Source of the DNA: CF-13 sp035279665
GTDB taxonomy: Bacteria > Chloroflexota > Dormibacteria > CF-121
Direction: 5' to 3'
Assembly (NCBI GenBank): GCA_035279665.1
Contig: DATEHI010000131.1
Location: 1 to 64,000 of the forward strand
DNA length: 64,000 nucleotides
Below are positions 1 to 7,682 of the stretch, piece by piece. Position numbers and translations under genes: made by a program. The first letter of the stretch is position 1; every line of letters begins with the position of its first letter. A model generated the notes under the pieces. That model saw only the letters and a list, made by a program, of their open reading frames with translations, was not told where the DNA came from and ran no database searches.

Positions 1-566
1 GCGTGGTTTGCCTCGGCCAGCGCCCCCGCGGCGTCCACTCGATGCTCGAAATTCTTCGCGATGCCGGTGAACGTCCCTGGGTCCATGGTCTGCGCCGCCT
101 GCAGCAGGCTGGCCTCTTCTTGACGAACCGCCGCGGCGCCCACGTGCGCGGCGGCGCGAGCCATGACGACAACGTGCTGGTATCCCACGTTGCCATTCGC
201 GAAGGCCGCCTCGGTCTCGGGCAGCTTCTCGAGCTGGCGCGCGACCTCGACCCGCTCAGCGGCGGCGCCGCCCGAGAGTTTGCACTTCCAGCGCAGCCAC
301 TCCGTCAACGAAAGAGATCCATCGGCCTTGTACTCGCCCGACTTGTCGAAGCGGCGCACCCCCTCGGCGAACAGCGCCTCCAGCCGATCGATACCGGTTT
401 CCCGAATCTGGATCAGTGCCTCGCCGAGCCCCTCGCCGTGCGCCGCCCGGACATAGGCTGCCAGCGCCTGGACACCGGCCCGCATTTTCTCGACGGCGGC
501 TTCGAAACCAGAATCGCGGGGGCTTGTGTGGAGATCCACGACGGCCATGCTCTTAGCGTGAACCAT
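1..566 (-). CDS. DUF222 (13E12-repeat) family protein, 3' end outside window
   Basis: The minus-strand frame is open from an ATG at 566 to the window edge, giving about 188 residues. The translation is alpha-helical and alanine-rich. It contains SLTEWLRWKCKLSGGAA near residue 86 and then a VEVARQLEKLPETEAAFANG segment, the signature pattern of DUF222 (13E12 repeat). In this family the part beyond the window usually carries an HNH nuclease motif, which I cannot see here. A second in-frame ATG at 548 could also start it. No Shine-Dalgarno is evident. These genes are often multi-copy and linked to mobile DNA, but no insertion-sequence ends are visible. Confidence 0.7.
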   Translation of the reverse strand, partial: MVHAKSMAVVDLHTSPRDSGFEAAVEKMRAGVQALAAYVRAAHGEGLGEALIQIRETGIDRLEALFAEGVRRFDKSGEYKADGSLSLTEWLRWKCKLSGGAAAERVEVARQLEKLPETEAAFANGNVGYQHVVVMARAAAHVGAAAVRQEEASLLQAAQTMDPGTFTGIAKNFEHRVDAAGALAEANH

Positions 567-651
567 GGTTGCGACAGCTGTCTGTCGTAATCCGTCATGA
601 TTCGAAAAAGTCAGCGATGGGGAGGCTATCCCGCATGCCGGCAGACACGAC

Positions 652-1740
652 TTAGCCGCCGTGCTGCGCCGCGTGGTCCTCGGTGATGTACTGCTCGACG
701 AGCTTCGCGCCGATCCCGACGTCGTCGAGCGGTCCGTAGTTGTTCGAAACGTCCGACAGCTTGACGACCTTGGGCCCGTCCCAGTGTTGGACCTTGCCAT
801 TCATGTGGAGCACCCAGACCTCGAGTCTGCCGTCGGGTTGGACGCTCCCCACGCGCGCCAGCCGGTGACCGCGGGTTTTCAGCCGCACGACGTCCTTGAC
901 GCTGAATCGCTGCGGCCCCGTCGTCGAACCGTCTTTTGTCTCCACCAGGTCAGCTGTCGCCGGCGCACCCGAAAACGGGTTGATCTTGCGGGCGATCCGC
1001 ACCAGCGGATCGTACACGTCAGTTGCCGTGCGCTCTTTCAGCGGAATGATGGCGTTATCGGTGATCTTGATGTGCTCGGGGCAGACCTCCTGGCAGCACT
1101 TGGTGATGTTGCACATACCGATGCCCGCCTTGCCATGGAGCAGGCCGGTGCGCGTCCCCGTGTCCAGCGGATGCATCTCCAGCGCGGCGATACGGACCAT
1201 GTAGCGCGGACCGTAGTAGGCGGACTTGTCGTCGTGGTTGCGCAACACGTGGCAGACGTCCTGGCAGAGGAAGCACTCGATGCACTTGCGGTATTCGTAG
1301 ACGCGCTCCGTGTCCTCGGGCAGCATGCGATAGGGGATCGGCTCGCTGGGCGGCGGCGTGAACCCCGGGATCTGTTTGTTGACTTCGTAGTTCCACGAGA
1401 CGTCGGTGACCAGGTCCTTGATCAACGGGAACGCCCGCATCGGCCCGACATGGATTTCCCGGCTGGCAAACTCGTCGACCCGCGTTTTGCACATCAGGCG
1501 CGGACGGCCGTTGATCTCGGCGCTGCACGAGCCGCACTTGGCCGCCTTGCAGTTCCACCGGCACGCGAGGTCGTTCGCAAAATGGGCCTGGATGTAATGC
1601 ACGGCGTCGAGCACGACCATGCCTTCCAGCGACGGAACCTCGAAGCGCTGCTCCTGGCCGCCCTCCGAGTCCCCGCGGAAGACCTGGAGGACAATCGAGC
1701 CGTTGGCCCCGCTCTGTCTCGCCGACATCGAGCTGCTCAT
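652..1740 (-). CDS. sdhB: Succinate dehydrogenase/fumarate reductase iron-sulfur subunit with C-terminal extension
   Basis: Electron-transfer subunit of complex II, passing electrons from the SdhA flavin to the membrane subunit. The 362-residue product has a [2Fe-2S] ferredoxin-like region with C64, C69, C72 and C84 plus an additional C60. It then has C153-C156-C159-C163 and C210, C215/C216, C220 for the [4Fe-4S] and [3Fe-4S] clusters. The start overlaps the sdhA stop (ATGA), so it is the last gene of the operon. Typical SdhB proteins are about 240-260 residues. Here about 110 residues follow the last cluster ligand region; they are predicted to be beta-rich and have no motif I recognise. The closest pattern is mycobacterial Sdh1. 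Confidence 0.93.
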   Translation of the reverse strand: MSSSMSARQSGANGSIVLQVFRGDSEGGQEQRFEVPSLEGMVVLDAVHYIQAHFANDLACRWNCKAAKCGSCSAEINGRPRLMCKTRVDEFASREIHVGPMRAFPLIKDLVTDVSWNYEVNKQIPGFTPPPSEPIPYRMLPEDTERVYEYRKCIECFLCQDVCHVLRNHDDKSAYYGPRYMVRIAALEMHPLDTGTRTGLLHGKAGIGMCNITKCCQEVCPEHIKITDNAIIPLKERTATDVYDPLVRIARKINPFSGAPATADLVETKDGSTTGPQRFSVKDVVRLKTRGHRLARVGSVQPDGRLEVWVLHMNGKVQHWDGPKVVKLSDVSNNYGPLDDVGIGAKLVEQYITEDHAAQHGG

Positions 1741-3509
1741 TTCCGGACCGGTTGCGGCTTGGGTGGCCGTGAGGCGGGCGGCGGTGACGCAGACGCACTG
1801 TCGGCGAACAGCCGGGCCAGCTCGGGCGGCATCTCGGGCACTGGCCGCGTCGTGAGCTTGACCCGCCCCCCGTCACTGTAGGCAATGAAGTTCACGCGAC
1901 CCAGCGCCGTATCTTTCTCCAAGTAGTCGAGCCGCCAGTGCGCACCGCGGCTCTCCCGGCGCTCGATCGCCGCGCGCACGATCGCCTCGGCGATCGTCAG
2001 CATGAAGCGCAGGTCCCGGGCCGTGTGCCAACCAGGGTTGTATTTGCGTGACCCCGGAACGTGGATGCGGGCAGCCCGCTGGCGCAATTCCAGGACCTGA
2101 TCAAGGCAGGTCTTGAGGGATTTCTCTTCACGGGCCAGCCCGGCGCCCTCCTGCATTGCCTGCTGAAGCTCCTGTTGCAGCAAGTAAGGATTCTCTTTGC
2201 CGGCGCCGATCAGCGGCAAGAGCATGAGTTGCTGTTCGTCCGCGACCTGGCGCTCGTCGATCGTCCCCAGCCCAACATCGCGCTGATACGCGGCGGATGC
2301 CGCGCCGGCGCGGCGTCCGAAGACCAGCAGATCAGACAGGGAGTTCCCGCCCAGGCGGTTCGCACCATGCAATCCGGCGGCAGCCTCACCAGCCGCATAG
2401 AGCCCGGGAAGCGTGGTCGCGCCGGTCTCGGCCTCGACCCGCAGCCCGCCCATCGCGTAGTGGATGGTCGGCGCGACTTCCATCGGCGTTTTCGTGATAT
2501 CGACATCGGCCAGCCGAAGAAACTGCTCGTACATCGACGGCAGCTTTTTCTTGATCTTTTCCGCGCCGAGGTGGCGGACATCCAGGTAGGCGCCACCGTG
2601 TTCTGTGCCGCGGCCCGCCTGAACTTCTTTGTAAATGGCCCGCGCCACCACGTCGCGCGACGACAACTCTTTCTTCTTGGGGTCGACCTCCAGCATGAAG
2701 CGCTTGCCCTCGCGGTTCGTCAAGGTGCCGCCCTCGCCGCGAACGGCTTCGGTGACCAGGATGCCGCGGACGCCCGGTGGCCAGACCATGCCGGTGGGAT
2801 GGAACTGGACCATCTCTGGGTCGAGGACCTCCGCGCCGGCGTCGAAACCCATGCCGACGCCGTCGCCGGTGCCCTCCCAGGAATTCGACGTGACCTTGTA
2901 GAGTCGGCCCCAGCCGCCCGTGGCCATGATCACGGCCTTGGCGCGAAAGGCGACGAAGGCGCCGTCGATCCGGTTGTAGCCGAAGGCGCCGATCACGCGA
3001 TCGCCGTCTTTGAGCAACCTGGTCAGCGTGACCTCCATGTGCACCTCGATGCCGAGCTGCACGATGCGGTCCTGGAGACTGCGGATCATCTCCAGGCCCG
3101 TGCGATCCCCGACATGGCACAGTCGACGATATGTATGGGCGCCAAAGGCGCGCTGCAGGATGCGGCCGTCGGGGGTTCGGTCGAAGATCGCGCCGTAGGT
3201 CTCGAGCTCGTAGACGCGGTCCGGCGACTCGCGAGCGTGAAGCTCCGCCATCCGCCAGTTGTTGATCATCTGACCGCCGCGCATGGTGTCCTGGAAATGG
3301 ACCTGCCAGTTGTCTTCCGGGTCGACGTTGCCCAGCGCCGCGGCGATGCCACCCTCAGCCATGACGGTGTGCGCCTTGCCGAGCAGCGACTTGCAGACCA
3401 CATCGACGCGAGCACCTGTGGCCGCGGCCTCGAGCGCGGCGCGCATGCCGGCGCCACCGGCGCCAATCACCAAGACGTCCGTCGTCAGCGTCTGGTAAGG
3501 CTCGCTCAG
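1737..3509 (-). CDS. sdhA: Succinate dehydrogenase/fumarate reductase flavoprotein subunit
   Basis: Catalytic FAD subunit of complex II. Seen: dinucleotide-binding GAGGAG at residues 16-21, the KAHTVMAEGGI segment whose His (about H47) is the family's covalent FAD attachment site, FHPTG, RGEGG, and SSRDVVARAI with the substrate arginine. From the proposed start the length is 590 residues, normal for the family. The frame is open far upstream, but that region codes for the membrane subunit in another frame. The only sensible start just before the Rossmann motif is a CTG at 3509-3507 that overlaps the upstream stop (CTGA); no ATG, GTG or TTG lies in the right place. Middle gene of the C-A-B operon. 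Confidence 0.93.
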   Translation of the reverse strand: MSEPYQTLTTDVLVIGAGGAGMRAALEAAATGARVDVVCKSLLGKAHTVMAEGGIAAALGNVDPEDNWQVHFQDTMRGGQMINNWRMAELHARESPDRVYELETYGAIFDRTPDGRILQRAFGAHTYRRLCHVGDRTGLEMIRSLQDRIVQLGIEVHMEVTLTRLLKDGDRVIGAFGYNRIDGAFVAFRAKAVIMATGGWGRLYKVTSNSWEGTGDGVGMGFDAGAEVLDPEMVQFHPTGMVWPPGVRGILVTEAVRGEGGTLTNREGKRFMLEVDPKKKELSSRDVVARAIYKEVQAGRGTEHGGAYLDVRHLGAEKIKKKLPSMYEQFLRLADVDITKTPMEVAPTIHYAMGGLRVEAETGATTLPGLYAAGEAAAGLHGANRLGGNSLSDLLVFGRRAGAASAAYQRDVGLGTIDERQVADEQQLMLLPLIGAGKENPYLLQQELQQAMQEGAGLAREEKSLKTCLDQVLELRQRAARIHVPGSRKYNPGWHTARDLRFMLTIAEAIVRAAIERRESRGAHWRLDYLEKDTALGRVNFIAYSDGGRVKLTTRPVPEMPPELARLFADSASASPPPASRPPKPQPVRK

Positions 3510-4276
3510 AAGATCACCCTTGGTTCGTGGATCACCCCGGCCATCAAAAGCCGGATATAGACGTCCGTCAGCGCGACGGAGAACATGCTGTACCAGGCCC
3601 ATGCCCCGTGCTGCGGGTTCGCGCGGTTGAGCAGCATCACGAGCCGATGCCAGAGCTGTCCGGCGCGCGCCCGCGAGAAGCGATCGATCCGGCCGCCCAT
3701 CATGTATCGAAACGAATGGCAGGTCAGGCTGTAGAGGCTCAGCAAGATGACGTTGACCAGCATCACGACCGAGCCCAGGCCTAAGAAAAAGTGCCCCTGG
3801 TAGATGAACGCGCGGACCACGTCGATCCACAGAAAGAACAGCACGATAAGGCTGAGGAGCAAAAAGTACCGGTGATAGTTATTGAGAACCCAAGGAAGTC
3901 GCGTCTCACCGTGGTAGCGGCCGCGCTTCAACTCCTGGATGGCGCAGGCGGGTGGGTCCCAGAAAAAAGACCGGAAGTAGGACTTTCGATAGTAATAGCA
4001 ACTTCCCCGCAGGCCCAGCGGGATTACGGCCAGGAACGGGATCAGGATGCCGATGATGGGGACTTTGATCAGACCGAAGCCGAGCCAGGTCGAAAAGAAT
4101 GGCGAAACGTAGGGATCGTACGCGACCACCGTCCCGGAGAAGACGGACCAGCTGGCGTAGATGACGAAGGCGCTGTAGCAGACGACCGTGAGTGCCGGCT
4201 CGATCCACCAGGCCCGGCCTGGTGAGGCCTCCTTGGCCGATGCCGGCCGAGGAGGAACGACAGCTTCAACGGCCAC
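3506..4276 (-). CDS. sdhC: Succinate dehydrogenase membrane anchor subunit (mycobacterial Sdh1 type)
   Basis: 256-residue protein with about five hydrophobic segments (near 30-50, 63-87, 136-160, 162-184 and the C-terminus). It lies directly upstream of the flavoprotein and iron-sulfur genes, the order of the mycobacterial Sdh1 operon. It probably passes electrons to the quinone pool. Cys and His residues at C93, C111, H122, H135, H162, C186 and H187 lie near membrane boundaries. The related mycobacterial Sdh1 was reported to hold a membrane-embedded Rieske-type cluster, so these are candidate ligands (inference). The GTG start at 4276 follows a TAAAAT hexamer by six bases, suggesting a leaderless mRNA. 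Confidence 0.85.
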   Translation of the reverse strand: MAVEAVVPPRPASAKEASPGRAWWIEPALTVVCYSAFVIYASWSVFSGTVVAYDPYVSPFFSTWLGFGLIKVPIIGILIPFLAVIPLGLRGSCYYYRKSYFRSFFWDPPACAIQELKRGRYHGETRLPWVLNNYHRYFLLLSLIVLFFLWIDVVRAFIYQGHFFLGLGSVVMLVNVILLSLYSLTCHSFRYMMGGRIDRFSRARAGQLWHRLVMLLNRANPQHGAWAWYSMFSVALTDVYIRLLMAGVIHEPRVIF

Positions 4277-4282
4277 GCGACA

Positions 4283-4288
4283 ATTTTA
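4283..4288 (-). promoter_or_regulatory. -10 hexamer of the sdh operon, likely leaderless
   Basis: TAAAAT on the minus strand ends six bases before the sdhC GTG. Transcription would then start at or next to the start codon. There is no Shine-Dalgarno and no clear -35. Confidence 0.5.
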
Positions 4289-4317
4289 GTGTTCGCGCGG
4301 CTCGACGCCAGGTGCCA

Positions 4318-5370
4318 TCAGTCCGAATTCGCGCTGCGCCGTCCGAGAAGGACGCCCACGACGGAGGCGACGACGGCCAGTCCGAGCGCCGCCCGAGCCG
4401 GAATGCCACGCCGGCCGTTGGGAGCCGCGCCGTTGCGCGCCACGCCATCTCGCTCCACGCTCGGTGTGCCACCGGCCCACGCCCTGCGCTCGCCTTCAGG
4501 GCCGGACTCAGCAGGGGCGACGGCGTGGGCATCTTTGCCGGGCAGGTCGATCGGTACCGGGTAAATGACGCTGTTGATCTCGACGCCGATCATCGTGATC
4601 AAGCCAAGAAAGAAGAAAAACGTCATCAAGACGAAGAACAGGCCGAACGTTTTGCCGTATTGGTTGATGCCGTTGTTCAACGAAATGTAGAGCGGAAAAA
4701 GCAGCGTGATCAGTTCGAACAGGATGCCGGCGACCAGCGCGCCCGGGATGACTTTGCGGAACTCCTGCTTGCGGTTCGGAATGACGAAGTAGATGCTGCC
4801 GAACAGGAGAAAGCCGGCGGTCGTTCCGACGATCACCTGTAGGATGAAGGCCGCCGCCCCTGAGTACAGGAATGGCGGAATGTTGGGGATGTGCTTCAGG
4901 GCGGGCAGGATAGCTGAGGTGGCCACGGCAATGCCGACGAGGACCGTGAACAGGAAAACCATGCCAAAGGCGACCAATTTCTGCCGGATGAAATCCCGGG
5001 GCCTGGTGTGGTAGATCACCGCGAACGCCTGTTCCATGGCGCCGAACAACGCCGATCCACCCCAGAGCAAACCGACCAGCCCTACGATGAACAAAAGGCC
5101 GCTCTGGCTCTTGACGCCGCTGACGGCCTTGATCACCTCACTCTGTTGCCCGCTCTCGTTGGGAATCACGCTAAAGATCGTCGTGTAAACGGCACTGTTC
5201 GCCTCTCCGAAGAGCCGAAGGGCCAAGCCGAGCAGTGACGCGGCAAAAAGGACGATCGGGAAGATGGCCAGGAGCGCATTCCAGGCGATCAACGCCGCCC
5301 AGTTTGGCGCCTGGTCCTCCAGGAACTTGCGGATGACGTGCCCCGGCACGCTATCCATCAGCCGCCCCAT
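4318..5370 (-). CDS. YihY/virulence factor BrkB family membrane protein
   Basis: 350 residues from the chosen ATG. The N-terminal pattern QAPNWAALIAWNALLAIFP, followed by six hydrophobic segments to about residue 265, is typical of the YihY/BrkB family (once wrongly called RNase BN). The C-terminal 80 residues are a charged, disordered linker ending in one more hydrophobic stretch before GRRSANSD, an unusual tail for the family. Upstream in-frame starts exist (TTG 5403, ATG 5391). ATG 5370 is preferred because TAGAAT sits seven bases before it and no ribosome site is visible. Molecular function is unknown; transport has been suggested for relatives. Divergent from rpiA. Confidence 0.85.
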   Translation of the reverse strand: MGRLMDSVPGHVIRKFLEDQAPNWAALIAWNALLAIFPIVLFAASLLGLALRLFGEANSAVYTTIFSVIPNESGQQSEVIKAVSGVKSQSGLLFIVGLVGLLWGGSALFGAMEQAFAVIYHTRPRDFIRQKLVAFGMVFLFTVLVGIAVATSAILPALKHIPNIPPFLYSGAAAFILQVIVGTTAGFLLFGSIYFVIPNRKQEFRKVIPGALVAGILFELITLLFPLYISLNNGINQYGKTFGLFFVLMTFFFFLGLITMIGVEINSVIYPVPIDLPGKDAHAVAPAESGPEGERRAWAGGTPSVERDGVARNGAAPNGRRGIPARAALGLAVVASVVGVLLGRRSANSD

Positions 5371-5377
5371 GCCGTCG

Positions 5378-5383
5378 ATTCTA
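5378..5383 (-). promoter_or_regulatory. -10 hexamer upstream of the YihY gene
   Basis: TAGAAT on the minus strand, seven bases before ATG 5370. This fits a leaderless mRNA and decides the start codon. Confidence 0.45.
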
Positions 5384-5407
5384 CCTGACATCGGTTCTAT
5401 CAACTAA

Positions 5408-6094
5408 ATGACAACCGCGCCGGCCGAACTCGAGTCGCGCAAGCAAGCCGCCGCCGAACGTGCGCTGGAGCTGGTCAAGCCGGGCACCATCGTCGGTTTG
5501 GGGACCGGCAGCACCGCCCGCTACTTCATCCAAGGGCTGGCCCGGATGGTGCGAAGCGGTTTCAACGTACGGGCGGTCGCGACGTCGCAAGAGAGCCAGG
5601 CCATCGCCGAGGCCGGTGGGATCTCGATCACCGAGAGAATCGACGGGTCGCTCGACCTTGCCGTCGACGGTGCCGACGAGATCGACCCGGCGTTCAACTG
5701 CGTCAAGGGGCGAGGCGGGGCCTTGCTTCGAGAGAAGGTCGTCGCGCACGCCAGCCGGCGCTTCGTCCTGATCGCCGACGAAGGCAAGCTGGTGGGTCGG
5801 CTCGGGCGCGGTAGGGTCCCGATCGAGGTCCTGCCCTTCCTGTGGGAGGCGACCAGCCGCTCGATCGAGTCCCTGGGCGGGAGGCCCGAGCTCCGCATGG
5901 CGGCCGGCGGGCCATTCAAGACGGACAATGGCAACCTGGTTCTCGACACGGGTTTCGGCGACGTCGACGCCGCACTCGGTCGGGCGCTCCATGAGATCCC
6001 CGGCGTCATCGAGCATGGGCTCTTCTTTGGCGTGGCCCGCGCCGCCATCATCGGGTCGGGCACGGGGATCCGAATTCTTGGCGAGCTGCCCTGA
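5408..6094 (+). CDS. rpiA: Ribose-5-phosphate isomerase A
   Basis: Interconverts ribose 5-phosphate and ribulose 5-phosphate in the non-oxidative pentose phosphate pathway (cytosol). The 228-residue length is typical. Motifs in order: GLGTGSTARYFI (phosphate binding) near residue 30, DLAVDGADEIDP near 83 with the catalytic Asp pair, KGRGGALLREKVVA near 99 with the catalytic Glu and Lys, and GNLVLDTGF near 178. The ATG start lies 37 bases from the divergent YihY start, so the two share a short regulatory region. No Shine-Dalgarno is evident. Confidence 0.96.
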   Translation: MTTAPAELESRKQAAAERALELVKPGTIVGLGTGSTARYFIQGLARMVRSGFNVRAVATSQESQAIAEAGGISITERIDGSLDLAVDGADEIDPAFNCVKGRGGALLREKVVAHASRRFVLIADEGKLVGRLGRGRVPIEVLPFLWEATSRSIESLGGRPELRMAAGGPFKTDNGNLVLDTGFGDVDAALGRALHEIPGVIEHGLFFGVARAAIIGSGTGIRILGELP

Positions 6095-6119
6095 GCTTGC
6101 CCTATGCTTAGTCGCTGAG

Positions 6120-6302
6120 ATGCCGTTCGAATACAAGGTGGTCAACACTGTCGAGGAAGCCAACCAGCTCTCCGACGACGGTTTCGAGCTCTTTACCATC
6201 CTGCCGCCGGGGCCCAATGGCGGTCCGGACCGCATGTACCTGCGCCGGGAGAAGCGCCGCGGACAGACGCCGGGGTTCTCCCGAGAGTCCAAATCCGACT
6301 AG
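6120..6302 (+). CDS. Small hypothetical protein (60 aa)
   Basis: Begins MPFEYKVVNTVEEANQLSDD, then GFELFTILPPGPNGG and a basic C-terminus with RREKRRG. The shape (a YKVV... start, a helix, then a strand ending in a short loop) resembles small DUF4177-like proteins, but the match is weak. It follows rpiA by 25 bases. TATGCT ten bases upstream could be its own -10. No membrane segment is present. Codon use (third-position G/C) matches the neighbours, so I believe it is a real gene of unknown function. Confidence 0.6.
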   Translation: MPFEYKVVNTVEEANQLSDDGFELFTILPPGPNGGPDRMYLRREKRRGQTPGFSRESKSD

Positions 6303-6315
6303 GGCCAAGACCCGA

Positions 6316-6344
6316 TTGACGGACTTTTGGCGAGAACTTATACT
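6316..6344 (+). promoter_or_regulatory. Near-consensus sigma-70-type promoter
   Basis: TTGACG (6316-6321), a 17-base spacer, then TATACT (6339-6344). The predicted start is near 6351, leaving a leader of about 110 bases before the GTG at 6463. This is one of the best vegetative promoters in the window. Confidence 0.7.
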
Positions 6345-6370
6345 GATGTAGTCCGGATTCCGGCAAATGG

Positions 6371-6389
6371 AGGGCGGAATTTCCGCCCT
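6371..6389 (+). promoter_or_regulatory. Leader hairpin downstream of the 6316 promoter
   Basis: AGGGCGGAA (6371-6379) and TTCCGCCCT (6381-6389) are perfectly complementary and are followed by the T/G-rich tgttgtgttta. It looks like a short terminator or attenuator in the transcript leader. Its function is not proven. Confidence 0.45.
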
Positions 6390-6462
6390 TGTTGTGTTTA
6401 TTGGGGTCTGGGAACGGGTAGGAAGTGACGGGCCCGACGGCGGGCGTTCACAGGAGTTGCCA

Positions 6463-6873
6463 GTGATTCAGGAAATGACAATGTCGACCCAGGCGACGGC
6501 CTACGAATCGGCCGTCCGCGACATGACGCAGGCCGCCGCCGAGGCGGAGCTGACGCATGCGCCCGTTCGGCTCGCCTACTGGCGGATCGCCGCGATGGAC
6601 ACGCTGCTCGACCGGTTGGAGGAGCTTCGGCTGGCGGGCGAGCGCGCCCTCCCGGAAGACACCCGTGATCTCGTGGTCGCCTACGCCGCCCGTCACGACG
6701 CGGAGCTGGCGGATCGGGTGCAGCGGATCAATCCGGACGACCTCAACGCGGTCCACGACGCCGTCTTCGAGGCACAGGGTCGCGTCATGCTCGAGCTCGC
6801 CCAGCTGCGGCGGGTGCCCAACTGGCAGGATCTCGACCTGACCCTCGCGCCGGGCGACGACGAAGCCGCCTAA
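6463..6873 (+). CDS. Hypothetical alpha-helical protein (136 aa)
   Basis: The GTG at 6463 is chosen because AGGAG at 6452-6456 sits six bases before it; in-frame ATGs follow at 6475 and 6481. The acidic, alanine-rich product has heptad-like leucines (TLLDRLEELRLAGERALPED) and is probably an all-helical cytosolic protein. No family was recognised. It is expressed from the strong promoter at 6316. It is followed, after an overlap or near overlap, by the DUF971 gene, so the two may be co-transcribed. Confidence 0.65.
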   Translation: MIQEMTMSTQATAYESAVRDMTQAAAEAELTHAPVRLAYWRIAAMDTLLDRLEELRLAGERALPEDTRDLVVAYAARHDAELADRVQRINPDDLNAVHDAVFEAQGRVMLELAQLRRVPNWQDLDLTLAPGDDEAA

Positions 6874-6919
6874 CGCGAACCCGGTCGACGCCGCCGATCG
6901 CGAGCGGCCCCTCGACATC

Positions 6920-7231
6920 CTGGCCGATCGCGCTCGACGACTGCTGACGATTCAGTGGGCCGACGGCCACCAGTCCGCGTATGACTTCGAGCGGCTTCGC
7001 TGGAACTGTCCCTGTGCCGAATGCGCGGGAGAAATGGGCATGCCCGGGAAGCTGGCCAGCACCGACGAACTCCGGGACGACCAGATCGACCTGGATCAGA
7101 TCGAGCCCATCGGTCTGTTCGGCGTACGGCCATATTGGAAGGATGGCCACAATACCGGGATCTTCGGGCTCAGCTTCCTCCGGGCCATCTGCCCCTGCGA
7201 CGAGTGCGCGGCGGCGCGAGCCGCGCGCTGA
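6920..7231 (+). CDS. DUF971 (GBBH-like N-terminal) domain protein
   Basis: The translation contains LLTIQWADGHQSAYDFERL, then RWNCPCAEC and a C-terminal ICPCDEC. This is the DUF971 pattern (gamma-butyrobetaine hydroxylase-like N-terminal domain), here as a stand-alone protein with two Cys clusters that could bind metal. In relatives it accompanies iron-sulfur or Mrp/ApbC proteins; its role is uncertain. Oddity: between an in-frame TGA at 6839 and an internal ATG at 7034 there is no ATG, GTG or TTG, although the domain clearly begins about 30 codons before that ATG. CTG at 6920 or 6941 is the likely start. It ends three bases before the convergent trxA stop. Confidence 0.75.
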   Translation: MADRARRLLTIQWADGHQSAYDFERLRWNCPCAECAGEMGMPGKLASTDELRDDQIDLDQIEPIGLFGVRPYWKDGHNTGIFGLSFLRAICPCDECAAARAAR

Positions 7232-7234
7232 ACG

Positions 7235-7579
7235 TCAGGCGGGGGTTGCCGGCGTCGCGGCGCCGTTGAGGCCCAGATCAGCCTCGAGCGCGGCTTTGGG
7301 CTTGTAGCCCACGACCTGCTCGGCGAGCTTGCCGTTACGGAACATGGCGACGTACGGAATCCCGCGCACCCGATACCGCTCAGCTAGCGCCGGCTCCTCG
7401 TCGACGTTGACCTTGGCGATCTTGACGTCGGTGTGGTCGAGGGCAAGCTGCTCCAGGACCGGCGACAGCATCTTGCAGGGACCGCACCAATCGGCGTAAA
7501 AGTCGACGATTACGGGCTGCTCGGAAAGGATGACCTGCTCTTCGAACGTAGCGGTCGTTACTTGAACTGCTTTACTCAT
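7235..7579 (-). CDS. trxA: Thioredoxin
   Basis: Cytosolic dithiol-disulfide oxidoreductase, 114 residues. The active site FYADWCGPCKM lies near residue 28, and the cis-proline loop RGIPYVAMF near 73 is intact. A short Ala/Pro/Thr tail follows the fold. AAAGGGAG a few bases before the ATG is a good Shine-Dalgarno. The stop lies three bases from the convergent DUF971 gene. It has its own upstream gap (7580-7682) of about 100 bases, in which I see no further gene. Confidence 0.96.
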   Translation of the reverse strand: MSKAVQVTTATFEEQVILSEQPVIVDFYADWCGPCKMLSPVLEQLALDHTDVKIAKVNVDEEPALAERYRVRGIPYVAMFRNGKLAEQVVGYKPKAALEADLGLNGAATPATPA

Positions 7580-7682
7580 GACTCTCCCTTTCTTGGACGA
7601 ATTGCATCAAGAGTAACTCAGATTTGGGCTCGGAAATTCCCCCAGCGTAGCGTCCCCGGCCGTGGGGGGCTGCCCAGCCCTC

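Noticed and set aside
661..1881. Long plus-strand ORF (406 codons) opposite sdhB
   Set aside because: It is antisense to a clear SdhB with all cluster cysteines. The high GC leaves antisense frames open; no motif or ribosome site supports it.
3510..3830. SdhA N-terminal extension of about 107 residues
   Set aside because: That stretch codes for the SdhC-like membrane protein in another frame, and the extension has no match to flavoproteins.
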